DNA of 64,000 nt from Symbiodinium natans. Lineage: Eukaryota; Sar; Dinophyceae; Suessiales; Symbiodiniaceae. The notes beneath the pieces were generated by a model. It was given only the letters and a program-made list of their open reading frames with translations, ran no database searches and was not told the origin of the DNA. This document shows positions 11,244 through 22,010 of this stretch, one piece after another; within the stretch, counting starts at the first letter, position 1, and each line of letters starts with the position of its first letter. The translations under genes and the position numbers were made by a program. The DNA is taken from NCBI GenBank assembly GCA_905221605.1, contig CAJNDS010000313.1, forward strand, positions 538,478 to 602,477, read 5' to 3'.

Positions 11244-13699
11244 AGGGTTCGGGGATTGGGAATTCATCAGGTACGCCAATTTGTCTCCGTAAGTTTGGTT
11301 TGACGTTGACACACAAGAGTTGTGATGCAATACGTACCAAGAAGGTGTCGCTGATTTGTTTGGGTGTTTGGAACTCTGCAAGTTTGCAAAGCACGGTGGC
11401 ACAGCCCCCAAAAATACGGTTTTCTGCCTTTGACGGGTTTTGGAGCTTTCGGGAACGGGTCTCGCCCTAAACCCTAAACCCTAAACACTAAACCCCAAAC
11501 CCTAAACCCCAAGCCCTAAACCCTAAACCCTAAACACTAAACCTCCACTGCGGCCTCCAGCCGCATGTTACTGCAATACCCGTCTCTTCGAGGGCTATAC
11601 CGCACCGCGGTTAGAACAAGCTGTGCAGGTTTATGGAGGCCCTGAACCCCAAACCCCAAACCCTAAACCCCAAACCCCAAACCCTAAACCCTAAACCCCA
11701 AACCCCAAACCCTAAACCCCAAACCCGAAACCCCAAACCCTAAACCCCAAACCCCAAACCCTAAACCCTAAACCCCAAACCCTAAACCCCAAACCCGAAA
11801 CCCCAAACCCTAAACCCTCAACCCTAACCAGCCACCTCGTCGCCTTGAGGACGGCTGTGTGTCGGGCTGCCAGTTCTGTGCAGGCACGGCCTTTTGTGAG
11901 CATTTGAGGGCTGCTCCAGATCCCCTAAACCCTAAACCCTAAACCCTAAACCCTAAACCCTAAACCCTAAACCCTAAACCCTAAACCCTAAACCCTAAAC
12001 CCTAAACCCTAAACCCTAAACCCGCAACCCTAAACCCTAAACCCTAAACCCTAAACCCTAAACCCTAAACCCTAAACCCTAAACCCTAAACCCTAAACCC
12101 TAAACCCTAAACCCTAAACCCTAAACCCTAAACCCTAAACCCTAAACCCTAAACCCTAAACCCTAAACAAGGTCCCTTTGTGGTTTTGTTGTGCTAGAAG
12201 CACCCCTTGAAGGGTCTCACAGAACACTTGCTCTACGAGCTTGCACTTGCCTTGGGCCGCCTCCCAGAAGCCGTTTAGGGTTTAGGGTTTAGGGTTTAGG
12301 GTTTAGGGTTTAGTGTTTAGGGTTTAGGGTTTAGGGTTTAGGGTTTAGGGTTTAGGGACCCTTAGAAGAGACTATATAACCCTTGTCCTTATATACCTGT
12401 AAGTAGCCCCGAAGTTGCCCCGCCCCAAATAAGCCCAAAGATCCCTACTTGGCAGAACATTTTGGTTGAAATGCTCTGTGCCAGAATGAACTTTTCCCGC
12501 GAGACCCAACCCTAAAACTAAGCCCGAACCCCAAATCCCTAAACCCTAAAACCCTGAACCTTGATATTCGGGGGTATGATACTCTACACTCTAAACCCTG
12601 AACCCTAAACGCTAAACCCTAAACCCTAAACCATCTTTGCCAGTGTCCGTTGGCCGCGGGGTCCGCGGCCTCTACCTGCGGCCAGCATCGGGTGACGTGG
12701 CCTGAATCTCCCTTGTACAGGATGCCCAGTAGTACCCTTATTCCCTTTTTGGGGGGTTTTAGGTTCCCTTATAAACCCCTTTCAGCAAAAAAGGGCACCC
12801 TTTTTAAGCCTAGGTTACTGGGCAGCCTAGTGCATGGTTCACATACCCGAATAGGGATTATAGTAGTATAGGGTATGTCTCCTGTTTATGGTTCATATAC
12901 TCTACAAAGCATGATAGTAGTAGAGGGTATCTCCAGATTTATAGTAGTATAGGGTAAGATGACCCCAATTTTAGGGTTCATTTGGTCCGTAAGTTCTTAG
13001 GAGTTTAGTGGGCGAATGGTGCTGAGCGGGGGTATTCTAGCCGCCCCTTAGACCCCCGACCCTAAACCCTAAACCCTAAACCCTAAACCCTAAACCCTAA
13101 ACCCTAAACCCTAAACCCTAAACCCCGGAAACCTCAACAAGTTGCTAGCCTTTTCGGCTTTGCTCGGGCTTGGGGTGTGCCTGGAGTAGCCTGACATTCT
13201 GCTGTCAGGGTTTAGGGTTTAGGTTTGTCTTTTAGGTTTTAGGGTTTAGGGCTTAGGATTTAGGGTTTAGGGTTTAGGGTTTGGGAGCATTCCTTCACTT
13301 TGCAGTCGTGGGGCACATGAATTCCAGCCGTTCTTTTCCCTCAGCGCTAAGTGCTCCAACTACTTGCTGCTGGGCCCTGGTCAGGGTCTTCCAGTGAACC
13401 CTAAACCCTAAACCCTAAACCCCAAACCCCAAACCCTGAACCCTAGACCCTAAACCCTAAACCCTAGTGGTCTCAACGGCCCTGCCGGAGAAGCACCGGG
13501 TTCAGGGCCCACAGACGCCCTAAGCCCGGAGCCCTCAACCAAAATAACCTTAAACCTTAAACCCTAAACCCTGAAGCCTGAACCCTAAACCCTCAGCCCT
13601 AAACCCTAGACCCTCTGCACCCAAGCCCTAACCCCAAACCTCAATCCTCAAGCCTGTCCGCCTTACGGACTGAACCAGGCCATGCCCCAACCCCGAAAT
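11244..13699 (-). CDS. Nine-exon gene with telomere-repeat introns, unknown protein
   Basis: Exons in transcription order are 13667-13699, 13463-13481, 13299-13387, 13133-13201, 12632-12701, 12169-12260, 11829-11910, 11543-11620 and a last one from 11375 to about 11244. The first eight join without a stop and with matching phases at every junction. Key readings are TLTRAQQQVVGALSAEGKER, RMSGYSRHTPSPSKAEKASN, KCKLVEQVFCETLQGVLLAQ, MLTKGRACTELAARHTAVLK and LVLTAVRYSPRRDGYCSNMR. Four donors are GTTTAG-type repeats. Intron 13388-13462 (75 bp) and intron 11911-12168 (258 bp) are almost pure TTTAGGG. The last exon is open in two frames and ends in CCCTAA. No domain recognised; the 5' end is open. 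Confidence 0.6.
11925..12168. repeat. Long CCCTAAA array forming almost a whole intron
   Basis: About 35 units, interrupted once by cccgcaaccc. On the minus strand it lies between ...ACCTT|GTTTAGGG and gatctggagcag|, so the intron of the host gene is essentially a TTTAGGG array with a 12 bp acceptor. Confidence 0.9.
12720..12830. mobile_element. Introner-like element, GTAGCCCAGT family
   Basis: The ends read gcccagtagtaccctt and aagggcacc...ggttactgggcag. The same family occurs at 20389-20495, 26590-26725 and 46002-46106. It lies inside an intron of the minus-strand gene. Confidence 0.6.
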
Positions 13700-14501
13700 C
13701 TGGTCCTTCCCCCGCAACAATAAAACCACAACCGGTTTAGGGTTTAGGGTTTAGGGCTTAGGGGGGGTTTAGGGATTAGGGTTCAGAGCTTAGGGCTCTG
13801 TGTAACTCTTCATAAGTCTTAATGCCGCCCTGAACCCTACCAAACCCTCAGGCACTCCACTGCCGTTTCGTTTAGGGTTTAGGGTTTCGGGTTTAGGGTT
13901 TCGGGTTAGGGCTTCGGGTTTAGGGTTTAGGGTTTCAGGTTTCGGGTTTAGGGTTTACCCTAGCAACCCTGGCCCATGCCCCAAAGCGGGAAATCCCAAG
14001 GTTACCAAGCCTCGGGGGTTTGCGGCCTTGCCAAAGGCGCTGGACGAGGTGCGCTGAGGGTCGCAAGTGTTTCGGGCGGAGGGCTTTTGGGAGCTTAGGG
14101 TTTAGGGTTTAGGGTAAGTTTAGAGTTTAGGGTTTAGGGTTTAGGGTTTAGGGTTTGGGGCTTAGATTGAATTTTGGGATTATAGGACTTTGGGGCTTTA
14201 GCTTCTTGACAGCGTACTTGGAGGTTCATGGGCACTCACAAGCAGGGCTTTAAGTAGGGCAGCTAGGGGAATAACCCTAGTTCGGGTACTATTAACCCTA
14301 CGGTTTAGAGTTTGTAGGGTTTTGGGCTTAGGTTGGGTTTAGGGATGAGGATTTAGGGTGTTTTGGGTTTTTTTGGGGTTGTGGGCGGGCGTCCAGTTAG
14401 GGTGTTGAGGGTCTGAGAGTTATAGGGCTCATAGAGACCCTAAACCCTAAACTCTAAACCCTAAACCCTAAACCCTAAACCCTAAGGTTTAGGATTTGCA
14501 G

Positions 14502-14600
14502 CTTACGGGCAAGGTGGCAACTACGCACTTTCCGACTAAAGGCTACGGGGGGGCTCTAGAGTCTTCGAACGCAGCACCCTACATAGCCCAGGCCCCCTAA
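14502..14600 (+). CDS. Terminal exon candidate, unknown protein
   Basis: It follows ggatttgcag and reads LTGKVATTHFPTKGYGGALE, then runs to a TAA supplied by a CCCTAA repeat. 32 codons. A GC donor at CAG|GC is an alternative end. Confidence 0.45.
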   Translation, partial: LTGKVATTHFPTKGYGGALESSNAAPYIAQAP

Positions 14601-14804
14601 ACCCTGAACCCTGAACCCTAAACCCTGCACCCTGAACCCTAAACCCTAAACCCTAAACCCGAAACCCTAAACCCTAAACCCTAAACCCTAAACCCTAAAC
14701 CCTAAACCTTAAACCCTAAACCCTAAACCCTAAACCCTAAAACCTAAACCCTAAAACCTAAACCCTAAACCCTAAACCCTAAACCCTAACCCTGCACCTG
14801 CCAG

Positions 14805-14872
14805 GAACCCTTGGCTGCGTCGCGGAAGCTTTTGTGGGCTGCCTGGAGGCGGCCCTGGGATTGGGGCTTTAG
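14805..14872 (+). CDS. Exon candidate, unknown protein
   Basis: The acceptor is ctgcacctgccag. It reads TLGCVAEAFVGCLEAALG. The 3' border is unclear: either TAG at 14870 or a GA donor at 14859. Confidence 0.35.
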
Positions 14873-15141
14873 GGGGGTGGTTATTGCTTTTATAGGATTA
14901 GGGTTCAGGGTTCAGGGTTCAGGGTTTAGGGTTTAGGGTTTAGGGTTTAGGGTTTAGGGGTTAGGGGTTAGGGTTTAGGGTTTAGGGTTTAAGCGTTGGG
15001 GGCTTTGTAGGATCTTCGTGTTCGGGGGTTCAGGGAATACCCCTCCTACACCCTAAACCCTAAAACCTGCCTAAACCCTACCAAAGCACTGTTTAAGGTC
15101 CCCGCCCCCCCCCCCCCCCCCCTTCCTCTTCAACCCTGGAG

Positions 15142-15195
15142 CCGCCACACGAGGCCACCCGCCTGGTCACCGAGGGCATCCGAAACACCGCCAAA
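15142..15195 (+). CDS. Internal exon candidate, unknown protein
   Basis: A poly(C)/CT tract (ccccttcctcttcaaccctggag) serves as the pyrimidine tract. It reads PPHEATRLVTEGIRNTAK in phase 0/0 and ends before GTGCGT. Confidence 0.5.
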
Positions 15196-15389
15196 GTGCG
15201 TGAGGAGCCGCATTTCATTTGTTTTTGTTTTTTTTCTTTTTTTGAGGGGGTGTTTCGGGTTTAGGGCCCAGGGTTTAGGGTTTAGGATTTCTTGTTTTTC
15301 GTTTTTCGGGGATGGGTTTCGGACGTTTCGGGAAACTCTAGGCCAGTTTGGTGCGAAGCAAATTGAACATGCAACGCTCTACAACCGGA

Positions 15390-15398
15390 GTGTTTTTT

Positions 15399-15428
<30 letters not shown>
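15390..15428. repeat. T/G homopolymer block
   Basis: A T run passes directly into a G run of about 20. Comparable G or C runs of 13-28 bp occur at 7180, 8070, 21180, 23320, 40212, 40745, 50972, 53480, 56175, 56720 and 62405. Confidence 0.9.
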
Positions 15429-15429
<1 letters not shown>

Positions 15430-16177
15430 AAGGGTTTACGGTTTAGGGTAATGTTGTTTTATGGTGGGGGTCCCAGCGCTCCGGTTGCTGGACAGCTATT
15501 AGAAGGAGTGTGCGTATATATGCAAGAACTATGCGGGCATTTCCCAAAATAGGGGCATCCCTTTATACCCCAAATAGAATAGAATCCCCTTATACAGGGA
15601 CCCCCCCAAAAAGGTAGCCCTATTTTCTGAAACCCCCCCATGTATATGCATAACATGTTAGCTTTTCACAAGAAGGCAGCAAGATGTCGGCACGAAGCTG
15701 GTTCAGCTGCTGTTGCAGAGAGGAAGGTTCCAGATAGGGGCTCTTGGGGCCCCCAGGTTAAAGGGTAGTTACACTCACTGGGTAGTTTCATGGACCCTTA
15801 GTATGGTCCCTAACCTCCTTTAAGGGTTCTGATGTATTGGCCCTCAATTTGTACGGAGTATATCAGGGGTATATAAGGGGCGCCCTTTTTCAGGGCCCTG
15901 ATGAAGGGACCATGTCACTACCCTTTCACTAGGGGGTTTGGACCTGTCCCATATTCACGAGTCTCAGCTCTTTCCACTATCTCTCGCCCCGAAGCCTAAG
16001 GTCAAGCCCATCAAATTATTTGATTGGGGGTTCCTGTTGGGTTACTATTGGGTTTTTAAGCAAGAGTTCCCTAACCCCCTTGTCCATTGAAGCACGTCCA
16101 CGCCCTAGGGTTTAAACCCTAAACCCCAAACCCTAAACCCTAAACCCTAAACCCTAAACCCTAAATGCTGCGCGGAG

Positions 16178-16252
16178 GAAGCGCGCCGGCGGCTGCCTCG
16201 GCCACTCTACGGCATGGAGCGGGCGCTCCGCGTCCTGGCAGAAATTGAGGGG
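16178..16252 (+). CDS. Internal exon, unknown protein
   Basis: The island between CCCTAAA and TTTAGGG runs has 25 codons in phase 0/0, including RRLPRPLYGMERALRVLAEI, with high third-position GC. The donor is GGG|GTCTCGGGGTTTAGGG. The minus strand is poor. Confidence 0.5.
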
Positions 16253-17223
16253 GTCTCGGGGTTTAGGGTTTCGGGTATAGGGTTTAGGGTTTAGGGTTTG
16301 GGGTTAGAACTAAGGCTAAAGTCTTTATGGTTCATAGACTCTATAGTAAGGATTATAGTACTATGGGGTATATGACCCCAAGTGTAGGATCCAATGTGGA
16401 CCTTTGGGTGAGGGGGGTCTTGGGGCTAAGGCGCTTAGGGTTTTCGACTCGGGGGGTTTGGGGGGGTTACGTTTTTTGGGCTTGGGTTTAGGGTTTAGGG
16501 TTTAGGGTTCAGAATTTCAGGGCTTGAGGGCATTACAGCAAGGGTTTTCGTTTGGGCTTTAGTGGGGGCTTGTGGCGGCTTCGGGTGGTTTCGACGACGC
16601 CGGCGGGTCGCAGGGCTATGTTGGGGTGCTCCGTAGGCGTATTATGATTACATGTCTGCGTTAATTGAGGAATCGTCCGTTTCAGTCGTAACACGGGGAT
16701 GGGTTTAAGGGAGGACCCCTTCAATGTTTAATTAGTACGTAATTGCCCTGGAGCGACTGCAGAGCACCCTGGTTAGTTCTCTAGGTCAGGGCCCCGTTTT
16801 GGATTCCCTACATAGCAGGGCACCTCCGAAATTTAGAGCACTACCCACGCACATAAATTACACGCCCTTTGATCCTAAACCCTAAACCCTAAACCCTAAA
16901 CCCTAAACCCTAAACCCTAAACCCTAAACCCTAAACCCTAAACCCTAAACCCTAAACCCTAAACCATACTTTCGGGGCTCTCGGCTGCAGGATCCTACGA
17001 CCCTGGAGATGCCGAACTCAAGGCACCTGTGGTTCAGAGTTTTGGGGTTTAGGGTTTAGGGTTAAGGGTTAGGGTTTAGGGTTTAGGGTTTAGGGTTTAG
17101 GGTTTAGGGTTTAGGGTTTAGGGTTTAGGGTTTAGGGTTTAGGGTTTAGGGAAAGTTCAGGGTTTATGGTCTCGGGCGTGCTGTGGTTGATCCCCTTGCC
17201 CTACATAATGGTAGATATTTCAC

Positions 17224-17742
17224 CTGAATGGCTATTCAGCAGCTCCACGAGAATGGGCACGGTCAAGATGGTGGGCTAGTGTAGAGGACGCTCAGCCCAA
17301 CGCAGAGGGGATCAAGGGGAAGGGTTTAGAGTTTGGGACTGGGCGTTTGTCTAGGCACTCCGGTGGTAAGGTCATAAGCAGACGCCCGCCTCGCCCACTA
17401 CCATTGCGGATGGATCAGCATCGTCCTTGATGTCGCACATCACTGCAATGCCATAACCACGCCCCTACCCTAAACCCCTGAGGCAGAACGCCTCGCCGCC
17501 TGCAAGACCCATCCTGAACACAAAAAGAACACAAGAAGCAAGCAACAGTCAACAAGCAACGCAACCCTACAAGCCCTACAAGCCCTCCACGTCCCTAAGC
17601 CCTAAACCCTAAACCCTAAACCCTAAACCCACCAGGCAGCCCTGGTAGCCTTGGATCCGCTGCTTCGGGATTCTGCACTCGTCTCCTGTGTGAGGCGGCG
17701 CCCGCTCGGGTAAAAATCAGGGTCGATTCGGTGACAAGGATT
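17224..17742 (-). CDS. Four-exon gene, unknown protein
   Basis: Exons are 17633-17742, 17476-17513, 17384-17442 and 17224-17275, with consistent phases (2, 1, 0) at three junctions. The acceptor of exon 2 has a superb tract (tgttctttttgtgttcag). Readings are NPCHRIDPDFYPSGRRLTQE, then MGLAGGEAFCLR, MCDIKDDADPSAMVVGEAG and PTILTVPILVELLNSHS. Exon 1 ends TG|GTGGGTTTAGGG and exon 2 ends GGG|GTTTAGGG, so both introns open with the repeat. The plus strand has a long open frame at 17483-17605, but this is explained by the T-free complement of the pyrimidine tract. Both ends are open. Confidence 0.6.
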
Positions 17743-18260
17743 CTGAGGTTTTGGGCTCATTGGCTTAAGGCTGGGAAACATATGTGTATATATATATATA
17801 TAGAAATGTACATGGTGCAGTAAGAAAATAAATGCAATAGGTTTCATGACACAATATTTGGATATGTCCAGGAAGTATACGAGCTCTAAGTAGAGCACGT
17901 GCAATATACTAAAAGTAGGAGAACTAAGTAATTCCAGATTAAGTAGAATACCTACATCTTGTACCAATCAAAGCCACAGTCCTGGCAGGGACAGCAGCGG
18001 CAAGGTCGTGGTCGTGGTGTCAGACTCCTTTATCCTTTTCCTACACCCAGACCACCGTGGCCTGGGCGCAGCTTTCAAGTTTGCGCGGGGTTTAGGGTTT
18101 AGGGCTTAGGGTTTAGGGCTTAGGGTTTAGGGTTTAGGGTTGAGGGTTGAGGGTTGAGGATTTAGGGTTGTGACCCGTACGTTAGCGCTGAGGGTTGCAG
18201 ACTGGACAGGCAGATGTAAGTGGATGTACGTTCAAGGTTTGGTACCCTATTTTGGGGTTA

Positions 18261-18371
18261 TCCTTGGGGACCAAATGAACCCTAAAATTGGGGTCCTATA
18301 CCCTATATACTATAATTCCTATTAAGTATATGAACCATAAACCCTTTTAGGGTTCATTTCGTCCCCAAGGA
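18261..18371. mobile_element. Introner-like element with 27 bp inverted repeats
   Basis: TCCTTGGGGACCAAATGAAC at 18261 pairs with ...GTTCATTTCGTCCCCAAGGA ending at 18371, with one mismatch over 27 bp. The interior is AT-rich. Fragments of the same family (ttttagggttcatttggtcc) occur near 12970. Confidence 0.7.
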
Positions 18372-18419
18372 TACATCTGCAAACCCCCCTTGTGGCCCAC
18401 AACCTTGAGGATTTAAGGT

Positions 18420-18563
18420 TTAGGGTTTAGGGTTTAGGGATCCCCCCCTCCCTGTATCTGAGGCAAATTTTCGAAAGTGTCTCTGCAAGAGATCGCTGAA
18501 GTGGAGATCCGGCAGGCTCCCCTTCCACAGTCGTACTGCCGTAGTCGATGTGCGGTTGAAACG
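18420..18563 (-). CDS. Terminal exon, basic unknown protein
   Basis: The acceptor is gctcttcatgcaaag. The reading of 47 codons includes RFNRTSTTAVRLWKGSLPDL and HFSDLLQRHFRKFASDTGRG, then LNPKP and a TAA from the CCCTAAA run. The frame stays open upstream to an ATG at 18602. Confidence 0.5.
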   Translation of the reverse strand, partial: RFNRTSTTAVRLWKGSLPDLHFSDLLQRHFRKFASDTGRGGSLNPKP

Positions 18564-19185
18564 CTTTGCATGAAGAGCCCAAAGCCTTTTTTTTGGTGGC
18601 AAGTTTGAACCCTAAGCCTTCAAGCCTAACCCTTTGCCCCTCAACCCTGCATGTTAAAGGGCTCAGGGTAACCCTCTACACCGAACTACCCAACGCCCAC
18701 ACTAAGTCCCGAACTAAGGCTTCACGAAGGGACAGATTGGGCGTCAGGGTTTAGGATTTAGGGTTTAGGGTTTACGGGATGAGCTCTAGATGTTTGGAAG
18801 GTTGGGTTTTGGGGTTTCAGGGCCTTTGCAGGGGCCAGTGATATCTATTCGCGGCTCCGTTGTCCTTCGCAGGCCGTTTCCAAGAGCCCTGAACACCCTT
18901 AGGCCCATACCCTACAGCCCCATACCCTACAGGCCCTGTGCAGTAGAACCCAAGCCCTAAACTCTCCCAAACTCACCATACTCGTAGTACGCTGCCAGGC
19001 CTGCCCTATCCAGCTCTCAGGGCCCTAGGGTTTAGGGTTTAGGGTTTAGGATTTAGGGACCCGACGCTGACTCCTTTTTCTGGGCGACCCTCAAGGGAAG
19101 AGACGCCCATTGGGTTCCCGAGGAGAGGAGGTAGTCAGAGCATGACAATCCTGGAGACCCCTAAACCCTAAACACTAAACCCTAA

Positions 19186-19345
19186 CTAAACCCTAAACCC
19201 TGACTAAACCCTAACCCCAAACCGCAACTGCGACTACGGGATGTGGTACTTCCAAGGGTGGCAGCACATCGTCGAGGATCCGCTCACCTGCCAGAAATGC
19301 GACACCATCAAGCAGAGCAGCCGCAATTCTCCTGTTCTACGCCCA
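19186..19345 (+). CDS. Exon candidate with CxC...CxxC pattern, strand unresolved
   Basis: The plus strand reads NCDYGMWYFQGWQHIVEDPL then TCQKCDTIKQ, with about 85% G/C at third positions and a zinc-ribbon-like cysteine pattern, but no clear acceptor at the start. The minus strand has an excellent acceptor (gtcgcatttctggcag), the reading ERILDDVLPPLEVPHPVVAV and a repeat-type donor. Codon use favours plus; splice signals favour minus. Confidence 0.35.
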
Positions 19346-19567
19346 AAGCCTTACCAAATCGACCAACAGGCACCCTCACCTCAACGAAGCCAACCGTAAA
19401 CCACAAAGCCCTAAACCTACAACCCTAAGACCCTAAACCGCAGCACCCCAAACCCCAAACCTAAACCCCAAACCCTCACCCCTAAACCCCAAACCCCAAA
19501 CCCCAAACCCCAAACCCTAAACCCTAAACCCCAAACCCTAAACCCTAAACCTAAAGACCGAAGCCAG

Positions 19568-19616
19568 GAAGCTCCGAGACCGATCTCTAGCCCGGCCATG
19601 GGCTTCCGCAGGCGGG
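19568..19616 (+). CDS. Internal exon candidate
   Basis: Between CCCTAAA and TTTAGGG runs. It follows gaccgaagccag, reads EAPRPISSPAMGFRRR and ends at CGGG|GTTTAGGG. Confidence 0.4.
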
Positions 19617-19830
19617 GTTTAGGGTTTAGGGTTTAGGATTTAGGGTTTAGGGTTTAGGGTTCAGGGTTCAGGGTTTAGGGTTTAGGGGTTTCGGGGGTCT
19701 TGGTAGGGGGAGGGGGCGGGGGGGGGGTTGGCTGAGGGCTCGGAGATGAGGTGGTTTGCTTGGGGGGTGTTGGGGTTTTAGGGCTACCGGGTCAGTTGTG
19801 GGGAGTACAGGGTTTACAGGGTTTAGGGGT

Positions 19831-20706
19831 TTAAGGGTTGTTGCCGCAGTATGCCCAGGCCGTCTCAGAGCAACCGAACCCTAAACCCGGACCCTATACG
19901 CCCTAAACCCTGAACAGCACATCCAAACCTGCTAAGGCCCGAAGCTTTACACCCACAGAATGTTCTAGAGCCAGAAGACAAGCAGCCCCAGGACACTGGA
20001 ATTCTAACAGCAGCTGCCCAAAATACCACTCGAACTGATGAGGCCCTGTATTACACCCTGAACAGCCCTAAGCCCTAAACCCCACGCCAAACCCTATACC
20101 ATCCGGTATCAGCTGCCCCTATATGGAGGCGCCAGGGGGAAATGAGGGGTGTTGAAAGGGCCAGCCTGACTGTGCGAAAGTTACGAGCGTCGGGTTGAAG
20201 GATTGAGGGGTCAGGATTTAGGGCTCAGAGTTTAGGGTTTAGGGTTTAGGGTTTAGGGTTCAGTGTTTAGGTGTCGGCTAGAGGGTTGCCCCTCAACGCA
20301 GCAGCTGTTGCCAGAAGCGGCAGGCAGAGATCTCCTGGTGAGGCAGGGGGCCGGGTGTGGCAGAGGAGGTTGCTTTAGCAATCTTGGCAGCCCGGTACCC
20401 TTTTTTTTCCCTTTTTTGGGTTTCAAGGTTCCCTTATAAAGTAACCAACCAAAGAAGGGTGCCCGTATTATAACATGGTGACTTGGCTACTAAGCAATAC
20501 AAAGGCACATTTTTTGATTCAACTTGTTGCAAAAAATAGCCCTGCTTGGGATGTTCGCCCTTATTACTAACACTCCTTAGTAGAAATGGTAATATCCCCT
20601 ATTACAATCCCGATTGAGAACTGTTCGTATAAGAGGGACTATCCCAAAACCCTGCTCCTGAACCCCAAGCCCTTGTGATTTGTAGAGTTCAGGTCCATCC
20701 CAAGGT
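19831..20706 (-). CDS. Four-exon gene, 3' end complete, unknown protein
   Basis: Exons are 20664-20706, 20298-20334, 19909-20057 and terminal 19831-19863, all phase-consistent. Acceptors include ccccccggttaccag and cggccccctgcctcaccag. Readings are PWDGPELYKSQGLG, EISACRFWQQLL, then QFEWYFGQLLLEFQCPGAAC and LEHSVGVKLRALAGLDVLFR, and TAWAYCGNNP followed by TAA. Donors are GTTCAGG, GTTGAGG and GTTTAGGG, all of repeat type. The 149 nt exon is among the longest here and has a hydrophobic stretch. The plus strand of that exon is also open. No family recognised. Confidence 0.55.
20389..20495. mobile_element. Introner-like element, GTAGCCCAGT family
   Basis: ggcagcccggtaccctttt...gggtgcccgtatt...ttggctactaag matches the family at 46002-46106 in order and spacing. 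Confidence 0.55.
20548..20645. mobile_element. Introner-like element, GGGATGTTCCCC family
   Basis: GGGATGTTCGCCC at the left and gggactatccc at the right, with the family's 'actaacactcctta' internal segment. Better copies lie at 23278, 38479 and 58952. Confidence 0.5.
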
Positions 20707-20940
20707 CTGGTAACCGGGGGGGATAATTTAGGGTTTAGGGTTTAGGGTTTAGGGTTTAGGGTTTAGGGTGTAGGGTTTAGGGTTTAGGGTTTTGGTTTAG
20801 GTACAAGGCTTGGGAGTGCGCGAATTAACATCTGGGCCGACGGCATCTGTTTCTTTTCTAAGCCATAAGCCCCAAACCCTCGCAAGCCCCAGCCCTAGCC
20901 CTAAACCCTCGCCCTAAACCCTAAACCCTAAACCCTAAAC

Positions 20941-20983
20941 CCCCCTGCATCCTCTTGCCATGCTAGCAGTCAGTTCGGTGATG
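20941..20983 (-). CDS. Short internal exon candidate
   Basis: Reads ITELTASMARGCRG after acceptor cccaacaacgcag and ends at a GTTTAGGG donor. Only one frame is open to the donor. Confidence 0.4.
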
Positions 20984-21362
20984 CTGCGTTGTTGGGTGTT
21001 CTCCGGGTTCAGGGCTCAAGGGTGTCAAGCTTCTTGCCGGGGTTTCCCTACGCAGTGGAGGGCTCGTGGCTGCCCCTTCAATACAAAACTTTCAAAGTGA
21101 ATAAGTAAATAATATAGAGTCGGAATAGGTATTCATAGTACTCCCTTATGGTCCCTTTGTACTTATACTATACTAACCCCCCCCCCCCCCCGCCCCCCAT
21201 CCCTATTCTAATTATTCAGGCCCCTATACTGCAGAAATAATGGTCAACACACAAACAAGGAACCCTAAACCCTAAACCCTAAACCCTAAACCCTAAACCC
21301 TAAACCCTGAACCCTGAACCCTGAACCCTGAACCCTGAACCCTAAACCCTGAACCCTTCCAG

Positions 21363-21436
21363 CTGGCAATGAAGCCTTCGCTGCGGGTCAGGTGTTGCAC
21401 CTCGCGATCCGGCCCAAGGGCGCCCTGCATTTCAAG
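21363..21436 (+). CDS. Internal exon, unknown protein
   Basis: Between CCCTAAA and TTTGGGG runs. The acceptor is gaacccttccag and the donor AAG|GTGCGT. It reads NEAFAAGQVLHLAIRPKGAL with strong third-position G/C. Confidence 0.5.
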
Positions 21437-21807
21437 GTGCGTTGGGGCGGCCGTGCGGTTTGGGGTTTGGGGTTTAGGGTTTAGGGTTTAGGGTTTCGGG
21501 TTTAGGGTCCGCCTTCTCCCCCCCCCATCCCCTCCCCTTGTTCCCAAGATGCAACTACCCCAAACCCGAACCCCTCCCCCCCCAAGAGAATCCAAGAACA
21601 ACAGAATGGTGTAGGGGTGTTGGCGTTAGTAGCAAACAAATCGAAATTACAAACAGAAACCACGCCATATTTTTGGATCAAAAACACAACATTAATGAAC
21701 GAGATCCAAGTTAGCAGCGTTGAAAGATCACAAACAATTCAAATAACAATGTTCAAAGATCAAAACATTCATACTGAGAAAAAACAGTTCGGCTTGACGT
21801 GCCCTAC

Positions 21808-21920
21808 ACTGCACGTTGACAGTCTTGAAGGCCCCCCGGGCCTGCGCCAGCTGGGACCGCTGGTGCCATCTCTTGGTTTTGCGCAAGGGGCCGCGCACCA
21901 CCTCCAAAAGCCTTGCTTGG
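21808..21920 (-). CDS. 113 nt exon, basic unknown protein
   Basis: The acceptor is gaggccgctcaag and the donor CAGT|GTAGGG. The reading includes ARLLEVVRGPLRKTKRWHQR and QLAQARGAFKTVNVQ, rich in G/C-ending codons. The T-rich minus-strand DNA downstream (21560-21807) fits an intron. Confidence 0.5.
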
Positions 21921-22010
21921 CTTGAGCGGCCTCAGCCGATGGAGAACTTGGGCCGTGGCCAACGCGGTTTAGGGTTTAGGGTTTAGGGTTTAGGGTTTAG
22001 GGTTTAGGGT

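Noticed and set aside
17483-17605. Plus-strand 40-codon terminal exon
   Set aside because: It is the T-free complement of a minus-strand pyrimidine tract; the minus model joins in phase with three other exons.
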